DNA from: Acanthaster planci
Taxonomy: Eukaryota; Echinodermata; Asteroidea; Valvatida; Acanthasteridae
Length of the DNA: 15,002 nt
NCBI RefSeq assembly: GCF_001949145.1
Contig: NW_019091362.1
Location: 664,743-679,744, forward strand
Direction of reading: 5' to 3'
Shown here: positions 1-8,826 of the stretch, one piece after another
Layout of the letters: the number at the start of each line of letters is the position of its first letter
Numbering within the stretch: position 1 is the first letter of the stretch
Position numbers and translations under genes: made by a program
Notes under the pieces: model-generated
What the model was told of the DNA's origin: nothing
Database searches by the model: none
Seen by the model: only the letters and a program-made list of their open reading frames with translations

Positions 1-106
1 GGTGTGACCTTATTGTCCACCAGGTCACTGGAACAGGAGGGTGAAGGTCAGGGTGGTCAGCGAATGTCCAGTCCACCGAGTCCTGTGATCAAGGGGACGG
101 CTGACG
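1..106 (+). CDS. Neurabin-like gene, exon n-3 (partial, enters from left edge)
   Basis: Only frame 1 is open across this stretch; frames 2 and 3 hit stops early. It encodes about 35 residues of polar linker, including EQEGEGQGGQ and SSPPSPVIKGTAD. A good donor (G|GTGAGA) follows at 107, leaving one base of a split codon (phase 1). That phase is completed correctly by an exon starting at 1025, which is the main support for linking the two. No domain is recognisable and the 5' limit of the exon is not visible. Low-complexity linker exons are hard to verify by eye, so confidence is moderate. Confidence 0.5.
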
Positions 107-3100
107 GTGAGAGAATGGAAATAGGTAGGTAATGATTTGAAGAAGTGCTTCTAATGAAACTGATCCGTTTATGGAGGATATGTATCCGCAGTCTGATAAT
201 TCATATTCATAGTGACGATCGACAGGTGTAACCCCCAAGCATTTTCTTTGTCTCCAGTGGCAGACATTTACATGTCTCATTTCCCATTGGTGGACACACC
301 ACACAGTGACCTTGAAGTCTGTGGAGATGGTCAGTTTGTTGAACTTGGTTACTGTGACTGATCTATTGCTCTCTGATCATGCCCTATCAGAGTGTTGCAA
401 ACTGTAATGAAGCAGTGACATAGACTGGCACTCTATAGTCAGTATTTGTTGGATTTGGCTTAATATTGAAAGTTGGAAGATTTTGTAGTGCAATTTAAAT
501 TTTTTTTTTCAAAAATCACATCGTCTAAGAAACATCACTTCATCCCTTCATTGTGCTAGACTTGTAACTTTATGTACACTTGTTATGTGAGTGGTTTGTT
601 GCCATTCTTTGGCTTATGTTTCCAAGGATTTCTTTCTTATTCTCTACCCATTAGCAATGAGTATGATTCAGTTTGAAGCTGGGATTAAATTTTCAGCAGT
701 ATTTTGACATTGAGGATTTATTTTGTCATTTTCAAAGTTTTAAATTGTGTTGTTATTTTTTTCTCACAGTTTACCAACATTGCATTGCAATGTCTACAAG
801 TAAGACCAGCCAGAAGTTTGAAATTTTACTTAGTGAAGTTTCTTGTCATTTCAGATGTCATTTCTTCAAGCAAAATGTTGTTTTTTTCAAATGAATTTTC
901 TTTGCTTTGTCACCGAAGAAGATTTGAAGAGCTTTAAAAGTGGCTTTTAACATCATTAGTTTAGGAGTACTCCAATAGTGTTTCCCCCAAAGGTTTACAG
1001 AAAACTTTTCAAAGGTGTTCCTAGTTGTTTACTTGCATGCAAGCCAAGTATCACAGCACTATTCAAGAAATGTTCCTGATGACTATTCCTCAGACCAAGA
1101 GACAACCTATACCACCAAGAGTTCAATCCCTGTAGCGCCGAGCACGGACATCTTTGACTCTATGCCCATGAGCGAGACTGGGGGAAAGAAGAAGACAAAG
1201 AAGACTGCTAAGTATCAGATCTCGGCGCCTCTGCAGAGTGTGAGTAGAACAGTCCCCTGGGGTGTCGAGATTAGATGTTTAAAGATGGGCTGTAGTGCAC
1301 CCGCTTTGGTCACACCCAAAGTGTGGCCTAGTAAACTCCGCCCTGACCTTCTTTTTTTATTCCAAAGGCTTTCATGTAACACCTAAAGCTGGTTATTTCC
1401 CTTTTCACACGACGACAAAAAAACTTGCTAGGTTTGAGAAATTTTCTCATGCTTGAGAAATCTTACGTAAGTGCCATCGTGTGAAAGGTCGCCAATGCAT
1501 GAGAGTGACAGGCATTCCTGGTGAATCCTTGAGATATTTTGGAGGAGGTCCGGGCCTACGACAAAATCTTCCGCTAGCGGAAATCTTCCGCTAGCGGAAG
1601 ATTTCTCAAGCAACCCATGCGAAAGGGTCGTGTGAATGGACGCACTGTTTATTGTACAACGTCCCCTGCGATAACCTACACAGTGCGCATGCGTAGTGAC
1701 CTGCAACCCCAGTCTGCATGCGCGTGCCCTTTAACTCTGATACCTTTCTCTGTAGCGTCGTTTCAGGTATGTCCTGAAGCAGTGATGAAGTTGGTGCTTA
1801 GTGTCTTTAAACAAGGCTCTTAATACACAGTTTGTGCATGTTCATGCTCACCCTGCATGGCACTGGTTGGTTTTGGTGTCAAATTTTACACGGTTGTTGA
1901 GTGCACGCATTTACCTCACACATAAAGCTTTGCACAGGAAAAAAGTTGGTCTCACCTGATTTTGGCTGGTTTCAAGTTGCTATTAAGGGGTCATCCATTT
2001 TTGCCATCCTTGCTATACAAGAATAGGTCGATGAACAAGGGACCATTTCCCATTAAAGCGTCCTTAGGCTCTACATGCTTTCCCTGACCCTTAATCAATC
2101 TGAATGAATGGCATTCAGTCCAGGTATCCAAAGTCAAATTGAACTTCAGTAATTCTAGCTCTAGTGATCCTGCAATAAATCAGATTTTCAAATCAAGTAT
2201 TCTCCTGTGGATGGATGGATTTATATGGATTTTTTCCCCCATGAGACAACTGGATGAAATGGAAATGCAATAATTCAATGCAGATTGTGGGGGGGGGCAG
2301 GTAGAAGCCTAAGTACATTCAGAGCCTAGTCCTGTTTGGGAAATGCAAACAAGTTGGGCTTAAAACAACTTAAGGGAAATACTAATTATCATTAAATTGA
2401 AATATTTTTCAATAAGTACATTAAATAAAGTTGAATAAAGTAGAACAACTAAGGAAAAACGTAAGTAAAAACTAAAATGGAAGCTGGACTTGTCCATACC
2501 GTTTGTAAAGATGCCGGCAGAGTAGACAGATAACAGACCAGTAATCAAAGGAAATTTTTGATATCAGATTTTGTTTTGTTGCCTGCGCCATCATGCCTCA
2601 TATGTGCTCAGTGTAGCGCTGTAGCTGTTGGCAAGAGTCCTTGTAGTTAGATGAATGCTTTTGCTTGAATAGCAAAAGAGAGTTGATATTTACCCAATAC
2701 CCAATCACAGATTGACATGTGGTAAGCTTGTTTATACATGGCCTGATACCAGAGAGTTGATTTGGTGAATGTGTGCTACCTTCTTGAGGTAAGCTGGCTG
2801 ATCATGGTAAAGAAAAAAGGGCATATAAACAGAAACGTAGCGTTTGGAAATTCAGTCATTGAGCAACTATGCTTGATAGTTTGCCTGTTTCACCAAATTG
2901 GTCTTACACAGACTAGTTATAAAAAAACAGGTGTGCTTTACAGGTAACTGTCCTTGTCCAGACCTAACTGTTCAAGCATGAATTGACCAGGTTGGTTGAT
3001 TGGTGGATTGTTAACTGGTTCCCACAAGGTAGCCAGTCACAGTAAGCTTTCTTTGTTTTTACCTGCAGTGACATAATTTGGGGGAGTGTGGAACCACTTA

Positions 3101-4838
3101 AACACCGATAACTTCACTCATATTTTGACATTTTTCCATGGTTTGACCTAGTACAGTTCATGGAATAGTAGCTCTGAGTAACAATTGTTGCAAATTTGCT
3201 TGCTCATGGACACAAGATCCAGTATAATCTGAAGATCCTGTCGTACAATGGAAGGTTTCATTTTACCCTTCTTTGTTTCATAGATGGAGCCCGGTAGGAA
3301 ACCTCATCAAATCGAGGATCGTCCAATCACAGAGTGGAACACAACGCATGTGTCCCAGTGGCTGATGGGTAACAGCCTCGATGAATACATTACTGAGTTC
3401 ACAGCCAACAACATAACTGGGCCAGTTTTGCTTACTCTAGATGCTGCCAAACTCAAGGTTTATTTTCCTTTTTTTTCTGTTTCCTTTTTTTTGATATCAT
3501 TAAGGCCATTCTGTACCATATACTTATTTACATTAGATATCTAGGTCTGTTTTCATTGTCCCTTTAACCACTTCATGCCGGGGCATTTTTCAGTGTTGAT
3601 GATGCTGGGCCAGCATGACTATCATTTTTTCCGTTCTTAAATCCTTCAAAAATTCATCATTTCATAAAACGGTCGTTTATAGCCGCACCGAATAATCTTT
3701 AGGCACTACTCTAAGTTGACAGGTNNNNNNNNNNNNNNNNNNNNNNNNNNNNNNNNNNNNNNNNNNNNNNNNNNNNNNNNNNNNNNNNNNNNNNNNNNNN
3801 NNNNNNNNNNNNNNNNNNNNNNNNNNNNNNNNNNNNNNNNNNNNNNNNNNNNNNNNNNNNNNNNNNNNNNNNNNNNNNNNNNNNNNNNNGGAGCGCTTTT
3901 GTCCCCGGTGGTAATCCGCTCGCTTTCAATGCCCCAAACCCTGGTATACGGTTTCAAAACAAGGCCGGATTATCACCACTTTTGAGAGTGAAAATGTCGG
4001 TAATGCCCAGCAGCCTGGTCTTTTGTTCGGAGTACGGTCTTTTGTTACAGGGCCCTGTTTCCTTTGTCCGAGTTCGGAGACCCCGGCCACCCATATAAAC
4101 CATACGTCTCCGATCCCGGAGTCCCCAGCAGGAAGTGGTTAAACAATTCCTATCAATAGTCCCTCGTCTGTTGATAAGTGAGTCTGGAATTATTTGTCCA
4201 TGCATTCAGCTTTGGAAACTGCATAGACAGAAGGTCCATTCCAGTTTTAACAGAAGTTCTATTCCACACCAGCAAAAAATATCTGAAATTGACTTACAGA
4301 GGCAGAGAGACTTACTCTGTGTGTAATTCATGTGTTTTCATGTGATTCAGGTTTTTTAAGACTTTATTGAGGCCTGCATAAAACAAGTAATGTTTGACAC
4401 GAAACAAAAATTAACTTCATTCAATGACAGATGGAATGGAATATTCAACCATTATTCTTGCCAATACACTACAAGTATTCATAATTTGTAGAATATGGCT
4501 TCAAAGTTGATAGTCCATTCTAAACTGTAAATCTAAGAAAATCGGACCACTCTTATTGGGTTTAGTGTGGAGTGTTGCACGTAGCCTTTGCCCATACACG
4601 ATGAGCTCAGCGATTGCAGGTTTTCTTTTTAAGAGCTATTACCTTCATGTACGATTGCTTTATTTTTCTCCAGACATTGGGAGTGACAAGCAGTTCTGAC
4701 CGTAGCCTCTTCAAGAAGAAGATCAAAGATATGAAGGCACAGGTGGAGAAGGAGAAGAAAGCCATTGCTAAGGAACACAAAATCCGAGAGAAGAAAGAGA
4801 AAAAGGCTGCCAAGAAGCTCTTTTCTACTGCCCAGTAG
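1..4838 (+). CDS. Neurabin-like (PPP1R9 family) scaffold protein, C-terminal part, 4 exons, 5' end outside window
   Basis: This is the 3' end of a gene with exons at 1-106, 1025-1239, 3284-3457 and 4674-4838. Spliced, they give 219 residues in one open frame: a Ser/Pro/Gln-rich linker (about residues 1-107), a SAM domain (about 123-185) and a Lys/Glu-rich tail ending at TAG 4836-4838. The SAM core (W-x5-VSQWL, LDEYI-x-EF, NITG, LL-x-LDAAKLK, TLGV-x3-SDR) followed directly by a basic helical tail is the C-terminal layout of neurabin-1. Known for the family: neurabins bind protein phosphatase 1 and F-actin through N-terminal regions, carry a PDZ domain and coiled coils, and organise actin at synapses and cell junctions. 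Those parts would lie upstream of this window. Vertebrate spinophilin lacks the SAM domain, so this is neurabin-1-like or a single invertebrate homologue. SAMD14, which has a related SAM domain, is the main alternative. Intron phases are 1, 0, 0, with lengths 918, 2044 and 1216 bp. Confidence 0.78.
107..1024 (+). other. Intron of neurabin-like gene (918 bp, phase 1)
   Basis: This AT-rich stretch has no long frame with coding character on either strand. It starts with GTGAGA and ends with a pyrimidine-biased tract and CCTAG. I see no RNA gene or mobile element in it. Confidence 0.45.
1025..1239 (+). CDS. Neurabin-like gene, exon n-2 (linker before the SAM domain)
   Basis: This exon encodes about 71 whole codons of polar, Ser/Thr-rich sequence (for example NVPDDYSSDQETTY and IFDSMPMSETGG), followed by a basic patch (KKKTKKTAK) and ending APLQS. 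The donor AGT|GTGAGT at 1240 is strong and phase 0, matching the next exon. The acceptor is less certain. CCTAG at 1020-1024 gives the phase needed by the upstream exon and has the better pyrimidine tract; AG at 1047-1048 is also phase-compatible. The AG at 1055-1056 (TATCACAG) would break phase with exon 1-106. The acidic-then-basic linker next to a SAM domain fits the neurabin layout but carries no signature of its own. Confidence 0.65.
1240..3283 (+). other. Intron of neurabin-like gene (2044 bp, phase 0)
   Basis: The intron is bounded by GTGAGT at 1240 and a pyrimidine-rich acceptor (TTTGTTTCATAG) ending at 3283. It contains the foldback element at 1401-1636, a 9-base G run at 2289-2297, a short GGAT repeat near 2207-2217, and two juxtaposed AG|GT sites (1766/1767 and 2943/2944). 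No additional coding exon is convincing. Confidence 0.65.
1401..1636. repeat. Nested inverted-repeat (foldback, MITE-like) element
   Basis: Several arms pair with one another. TTCACACGAC at 1404-1413 is matched in reverse complement by GTCGTGTGAA at 1627-1636, and nearly again by TCGTGTGAAAGG at 1477-1488. GCTTGAGAAATCTT (1451-1464) pairs perfectly with AAGATTTCTCAAGC (1598-1611). Between them is a 17-bp unit, AAATCTTCCGCTAGCGG, in two exact copies (1564-1580 and 1581-1597); the second copy runs into a perfect 24-bp palindrome at 1581-1604. The transcript could form a long hairpin. No transposase is visible, and I could not find an unambiguous target-site duplication, so the class and exact ends are inferred. 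Confidence 0.6.
3284..3457 (+). CDS. Neurabin-like gene, exon n-1 (first part of SAM domain)
   Basis: This 174-bp, 58-codon exon is in phase 0 at both ends. The acceptor CATAG precedes ATGGAG; the ATG is internal here, not a start. The donor is AAG|GTTTAT, a weak but usable site. Residues from ITEW onward form SAM helices 1-4: W-x5-VSQWLMG, then LDEYITEF, then NITGPVLLTL and LDAAKLK. The next exon supplies the LGV-x3-SDR turn and the long helix 5. The split after LK, just before that turn, and the order of motifs closely resemble neurabin-1 SAM domains, which mediate protein-protein association. This is the most diagnostic exon of the gene. Confidence 0.9.
3564..4142. mobile_element. Non-autonomous piggyBac-like DNA transposon with TTAA target sites
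   Basis: The left end is TTAA (3564-3567) followed by CCACTTCATGCCGGGGC (3568-3584). The right end, read on the minus strand, is CCACTTCCTGCTGGGGA followed outward by TTAA (4139-4142). The 17-bp terminal inverted repeats match at 14 positions. TTAA flanks and repeats starting with CC are hallmarks of the piggyBac superfamily. Subterminal structure includes a near-perfect palindrome (ATGCTGGGCCAGCAT, 3602-3616) and a hairpin near the right end (4108-4121). At about 571 bp between the TTAA sites, and with no long open frame in the visible part, it would be non-autonomous. The gap inside it means the real length is unknown. Confidence 0.7.
3725..3889. other. Assembly gap (165 N)
   Basis: This is a run of N bases inside the putative transposon. 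It most likely reflects a repeat the assembler could not resolve. Any open frame crossing it is meaningless. Confidence 0.99.
4674..4838 (+). CDS. Neurabin-like gene, last coding exon (end of SAM domain and basic tail)
   Basis: This exon follows the strong acceptor CTCCAG in phase 0 and encodes 54 residues ending at TAG 4836-4838. It opens with TLGVTSSSDR, the turn leading into SAM helix 5, continues as KKKIKDMKAQVEKEKKA, and ends in a Lys/Glu-rich helix (KIREKKEKKAAKKLFSTAQ). The LG(V/M)TSS-x-DR turn followed by a charged helical extension is typical of neurabin-1 C termini. The tail would form a continuous charged helix and could be coiled-coil-like. Confidence 0.9.
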   Translation, partial: TLGVTSSSDRSLFKKKIKDMKAQVEKEKKAIAKEHKIREKKEKKAAKKLFSTAQ

Positions 4839-6711
4839 AGGAGTGGTCACAAGTCCAGATTCTTCTCAAGGATATCACACTTGAATCGGTACAGTAACCT
4901 GACCGAGGAAGTTGCCATTATGAGAACAATCTGAGTCATGTGGGACATGAGGATATGACCTCAGAATATTGTCACATGGGATGAGGTGACCTGTAGTCTG
5001 ACCTCCAGATTGAACTGTGACCTCGAGTATAACAGCCTCATGACAGCATTGTCATGGGTGATGTGGAAGTCTGATCCCTGGATGGTGACCTTGGCACTGC
5101 AACCTTAGGCGATGTGTCCAGTAGTATGCTCTCTGGATTGACCTGTGACCTAAGGAGGGTGACCCATATTCTGACTTTGTGATGTATGACCTTAGGTCCA
5201 GACACACAATTGAATTGTAACCTGAAAGAAAATGAGCTAGGACAGACTTCATGAGATGTACGTAACAGGAAGCGTCAACTTAGCTGCGATTCGTGTGTAG
5301 CCATTGTTAACACTTGACCTCGAGAGTGACCTTTGTACTGTAGTCTGCATTCTGAGGTCAGATAGCAGGAGAGAGTCTTAAGGTGTGTGACCTGAGAGTA
5401 GTGAACTCAGTAGAAACGACCTTGGGCCATTACCACAGCAGCTTTGACCTTGAATACCTGTACGAGAGAATGACCTCTCCTGATGTCTTTATTGTGTTCT
5501 TCTGGACACCAACATTGTGTGCACATTGGGCTGTTAACCTAGAAAAACACCTTTTGCAGTTCCACAGAACTACAAGGATATTGCCTTCAAGAAAATGACC
5601 ATGGGGAACCTCCTTCAGATAATGAGTTACAGAAAGGGCCAACCTTTAATGTTGATATGTGAGGACTGAGAAACAGCCGTTAAAAGCGATTTTCCAAATG
5701 TGACTCAACAACACTGTCATCTTCCAAATCAAAGTGAAGAAACCAACTGTGTTCTTAGTGTGCATGTCTTTGCAAATGTTCTTGAAGTCCTCTTTCCCTG
5801 CATTCCGGTTTCATGTCACTGAGAAATCGTTCCTTACCTGCCTAAACGCTGTCTATCGTTGCAGCTGCATCCTTTCTTCAGCGTAGCAGCTTTCTGTTAA
5901 TTTGCAGCTTACAGATAATTTTGAGTTGAAGTCAGTGTTATTTGTCAAGCGCTTTTGCAAATTTTCATTCTCAAGATAAACTGCACAATAAGTCAAAGCA
6001 TGCACAGAAGTGTAGATATTGTAGCCAGTGATCAATGCGAAGAAAAAAATTGTAGCTTAGAGAAAGTTGTTTATTGACTCAGATTTGTGTACAATTATTT
6101 CGAAGCCTAGTAATATATATATCTTCTGGTTTATTTTTGATAGTTGCTTTGTGTGAGTCCAGCAGAAACAGACAAATTATTCAGTGTTTTGTATAGCATG
6201 ATTTCGTGATTTTTTGTTTTTATTACTGAGTGATTTTGTCAATCACAGATTCCTTGTCACAGTTTTCTTACCAAATACAGTGAACTGAAATCAATTATGG
6301 GATGTATTAGCTCGGAAATTAATGACTTAACAATAGTTGTTGACAATTTTGTCAGGTTGTGTGACCACCAGCATGCTCAGAATGGTGCAATTTATCAATA
6401 CATCACAGCAAATTGAAATTTTACTTTTGCTAAGCCAATTAGATTTGAACAACAAGTGAAGATTCCAGGGAGCCCAAGTTTCAAGCAACAGAAGAGAGGC
6501 TTCAGTTATTATTTCAATTCTTTAAGTTTATTATTTCTTTTTTAATTTCTGAATGGCCCTTTCAGTACAGATGCAATATTCCAAACACCGTCGACACACT
6601 CGTTGGCCATCACTTCAACTTTATACTGGATGACATTCCTCCCACACACACCTTTTTAAAATTAGTAAACAGCACAGGAAAAGGAAGGAAAGAAATGGAG
6701 AACAGAATAAA
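4839..6711 (+). other. Presumed 3' UTR and downstream flank of neurabin-like gene
   Basis: After the stop codon there is no coding-like frame. The first perfect AATAAA on the plus strand is at 6706-6711, about 1.87 kb downstream; non-canonical signals such as the AATATA near 6111 could be used instead. The first 650 bases are GC-richer than the rest and contain the TGACCT cluster. The true transcript end cannot be fixed from sequence alone. Confidence 0.4.
4956..5476. repeat. Cluster of TGACCT hexamers (degenerate dispersed repeat)
   Basis: Exact TGACCT begins at 4956, 4987, 4999, 5018, 5086, 5139, 5146, 5187, 5315, 5327, 5388, 5445 and 5471, and AGGTCA lies at 5355-5360. That is 14 sites in 521 bp, where about 0.25 would be expected for both orientations with equal base frequencies. 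Near matches (TGACCG, TGACCC, TGACTT, AACCTTAGG) lie between them, and the longer phrase TGACCTCGAG occurs twice (5018 and 5315). Spacing is irregular, so this is a degenerate minisatellite-like tract, not a clean tandem array. Confidence 0.75.
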
Positions 6712-8019
6712 ATAGGGGAAGGCGAATTCCATTCCGTTGAAAATGGCTAGAAGTTGCCCCACCACTGTCGATGGTTTGTCAGTCTGAGAGCCCGCTCTCT
6801 CCAAAAAAAGCTGTATGCCCTCTCCGAAGAATAACCTTTGAACACCCATGGGCATAAACTTTGATATCTGACTGATGTATGAATACTCCCCTTTGGGAGG
6901 AATGTAACCTGATTATTGGTTTAGAAAGAACACCCAAAAAAGAGCTGTGATTGCCATACAAAAATTAGTTATTTCATGAAGAAAGAGAGAATTAAGCAGT
7001 CAGAATCTGATTTTCAAATATCAACTCTTGCCTGGTTTGACGAGATCGCGCTGAGATATGGAATTCTCTCGGTCTCTACTGTTAATTACTGGTAGGGTGC
7101 AGGCCGCCTACTTTGTCTTACAAATACACCATATTTGCCATACTAAAAAGCATTACATTTATGGTAGATGCACACATACGTGTTCACTAATTTACAGTAT
7201 ATATTATGTTTTTATATTATGTACCTTTTGATACTCTGCTGCCTGTAGCAAATTTGGCAGATTTTTTTTTATATGATTTGATAGTTTTTGTGTTCAGAGT
7301 TTGTAGATTTTTGTTAGACATTTCATGTTTTGCATAATCAACAGTGTGAAGAGTCTCAATGTACTTCGCAGTACTATGTAGGAGGAAAACATTTATTGTG
7401 GCTGTCTTTCGGAGATCTGCTGAATTTAATGGTATGATATAAATAGCTTTGGTGGGGAACAATTTGCTGGAGAAATTGAAGAATAATATATTATTTGATA
7501 TTATTTGGATTTAAGTTTTTACTTTTAGATTTTAAAATTTTCAGCATTAATGTTCAAAGATTGGGTGCAGTCACATACCATTAGCCACGCTGCCGATTCA
7601 TACTTTTAGGTATAAGGGGCTTAATCTATTAACAGCCTAGCTCAATCTTTTATCTGCACTCTCGTTATTTTTCCATATCATGCCTCTCCACTTTTTAATA
7701 ATAGTAATATTAATATGTCTTAGCGTCTTGGATACCAGAAGTGGCTGTATGCAGAGCGTGAGGGCGCTTTACTTTCCTGCAAAGTGGTACTTAGCATTCG
7801 GTTGTTTCCTGCGTGCCTAAGAAAGATGTGGTTACCAACCACAAGCAGGCGTAAGGCAGCAGAGCAGCACACATAGCATTTTCTCCGTTGCAATTTCGCT
7901 CGACCCTGTCGTCCTTCAGAGGAGGGCAATCGGATGACCTCATTTTTGTCGAGCACTCCCTTTTTTTTTCCTTCTTTTTTTGATGGTGTTCGTTTGAACA
8001 ATATAGCACGGGTCAACAT

Positions 8020-8038
8020 CACGTGCACGTGACACGTG
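8020..8038. promoter_or_regulatory. Three packed CACGTG E-boxes
   Basis: CACGTG occurs at 8020-8025, 8026-8031 and 8033-8038: two directly abutting and the third one base further on. A TACGTG lies nearby at 8054-8059. CACGTG is the palindromic core bound by bHLH and bHLH-ZIP factors (USF, MITF/TFE and Myc/Max families), and ACGTG is the core of hypoxia-response elements. Three copies in 19 bp is far denser than chance. There is no adjacent exon, so the target gene and the element's activity are unknown; it lies 2.6 kb upstream of the lectin start. Confidence 0.4.
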
Positions 8039-8805
8039 CGTACTGTCTGAAGGTACGTGCGTGGAGTAGGGACAGCAGGGAGCCCCCAATTTCCTTCACC
8101 AAATTTTATCAAAGGCATTTGGTCTTTCAAGTGCGCTGTAAACTGTTGGGACGAGCTAATATTGCCGTTTGATACTTCGCTTTTACTTCATATCGCATAT
8201 TTATTGGATCTGTCTGTGCTTAACTGGCGTTTCAGCTACCACGAATAGTCAAGTAGAATTCTGCATGACGTAATGTACTGATCACCTTTGAGGATGTAAA
8301 CCTTGTTCCATTGTCTTGTTAGCTTGCAGTTGTGCTATTTTAGCGAAGTGTGTGTTAAGTACCCGTCCAGTGTGCTTGGTATCAGCCGTTTTTACTCAAA
8401 CCTTTGAACGTTTGCCTTAAGGTTTTGATTGTATTTATCACCCCTTTCTGTGTGTGTGTTTTGTTTTGTTGGATTATTGGTTTTTTTTCTTTCTTAATTT
8501 TCCCCGAATCTGCCGTCTTTCGATAAAGGAATGATTTACTTCATGCAATACAACTTTCTTTTTATTCCCGGCTTCTTTTAGTCTGATTCCGGAAGGTATG
8601 CATGTACTTCTGGATGACCATGACTTCATGCCATGGCTCCGGTTTGCCCAACGTAATCGACAATGTTAGACTGTAGTAGTTATTTAGTTTGATTTTATTT
8701 GTGTATCTCTACAACGGAAAGAGTATCCCGTAAGTTTTGAGAAACAAAAATGTGAATGGTGACGAGATGTTAAAATCACCCGTTACGATGCTGAAAAAGG
8801 AGCAC

Positions 8806-8826
8806 AGCTTACGATACTCGTAAGCT
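8806..8826. repeat. Perfect short hairpin
   Basis: AGCTTACGA (8806-8814) and TCGTAAGCT (8818-8826) are exact reverse complements separated by three bases. It stands alone in intergenic DNA with no transposon ends recognised around it. Confidence 0.5.

Larger units (their letters stand above)
3458..4673 (+). other. Last intron of neurabin-like gene (1216 bp, phase 0)
   Basis: The intron starts GTTTAT and ends with a strong pyrimidine tract and acceptor (TTTATTTTTCTCCAG). Nearly half of it is the TTAA-flanked transposon at 3564-4142, including the N gap. The rest, about 4143-4673, is AT-rich unique-looking sequence with no supported feature. Confidence 0.8.

Noticed and set aside
1756-1766. 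Possible 11-nt microexon (CTGTAG | 11 nt | GTATGT)
   Set aside because: The flanking coding exons are both phase 0, and 11 nt would shift the frame and break the SAM domain. The ratchet-site reading is kept as a weak alternative.
3706-3985. Open frames on both strands across 3706-3985
   Set aside because: They exist only because the N gap contains no stop codons.
5383-5598. 71-codon plus-strand frame inside the TGACCT-rich region
   Set aside because: It lies in the presumed 3' UTR, has no family resemblance, and its composition follows the repeat.
6706-6711. AATAAA as a definite polyadenylation site of the neurabin-like gene
   Set aside because: It is 1.87 kb past the stop in A-rich sequence. 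I mention it as a candidate only and do not annotate it as a terminator.
7720-8130. 136-codon open frame on the minus strand, the longest gap-free frame in the window
   Set aside because: No domain, signal or splice context. The sequence passes through poly-T and E-box DNA and has low-complexity Lys runs from homopolymers. It is most likely chance.
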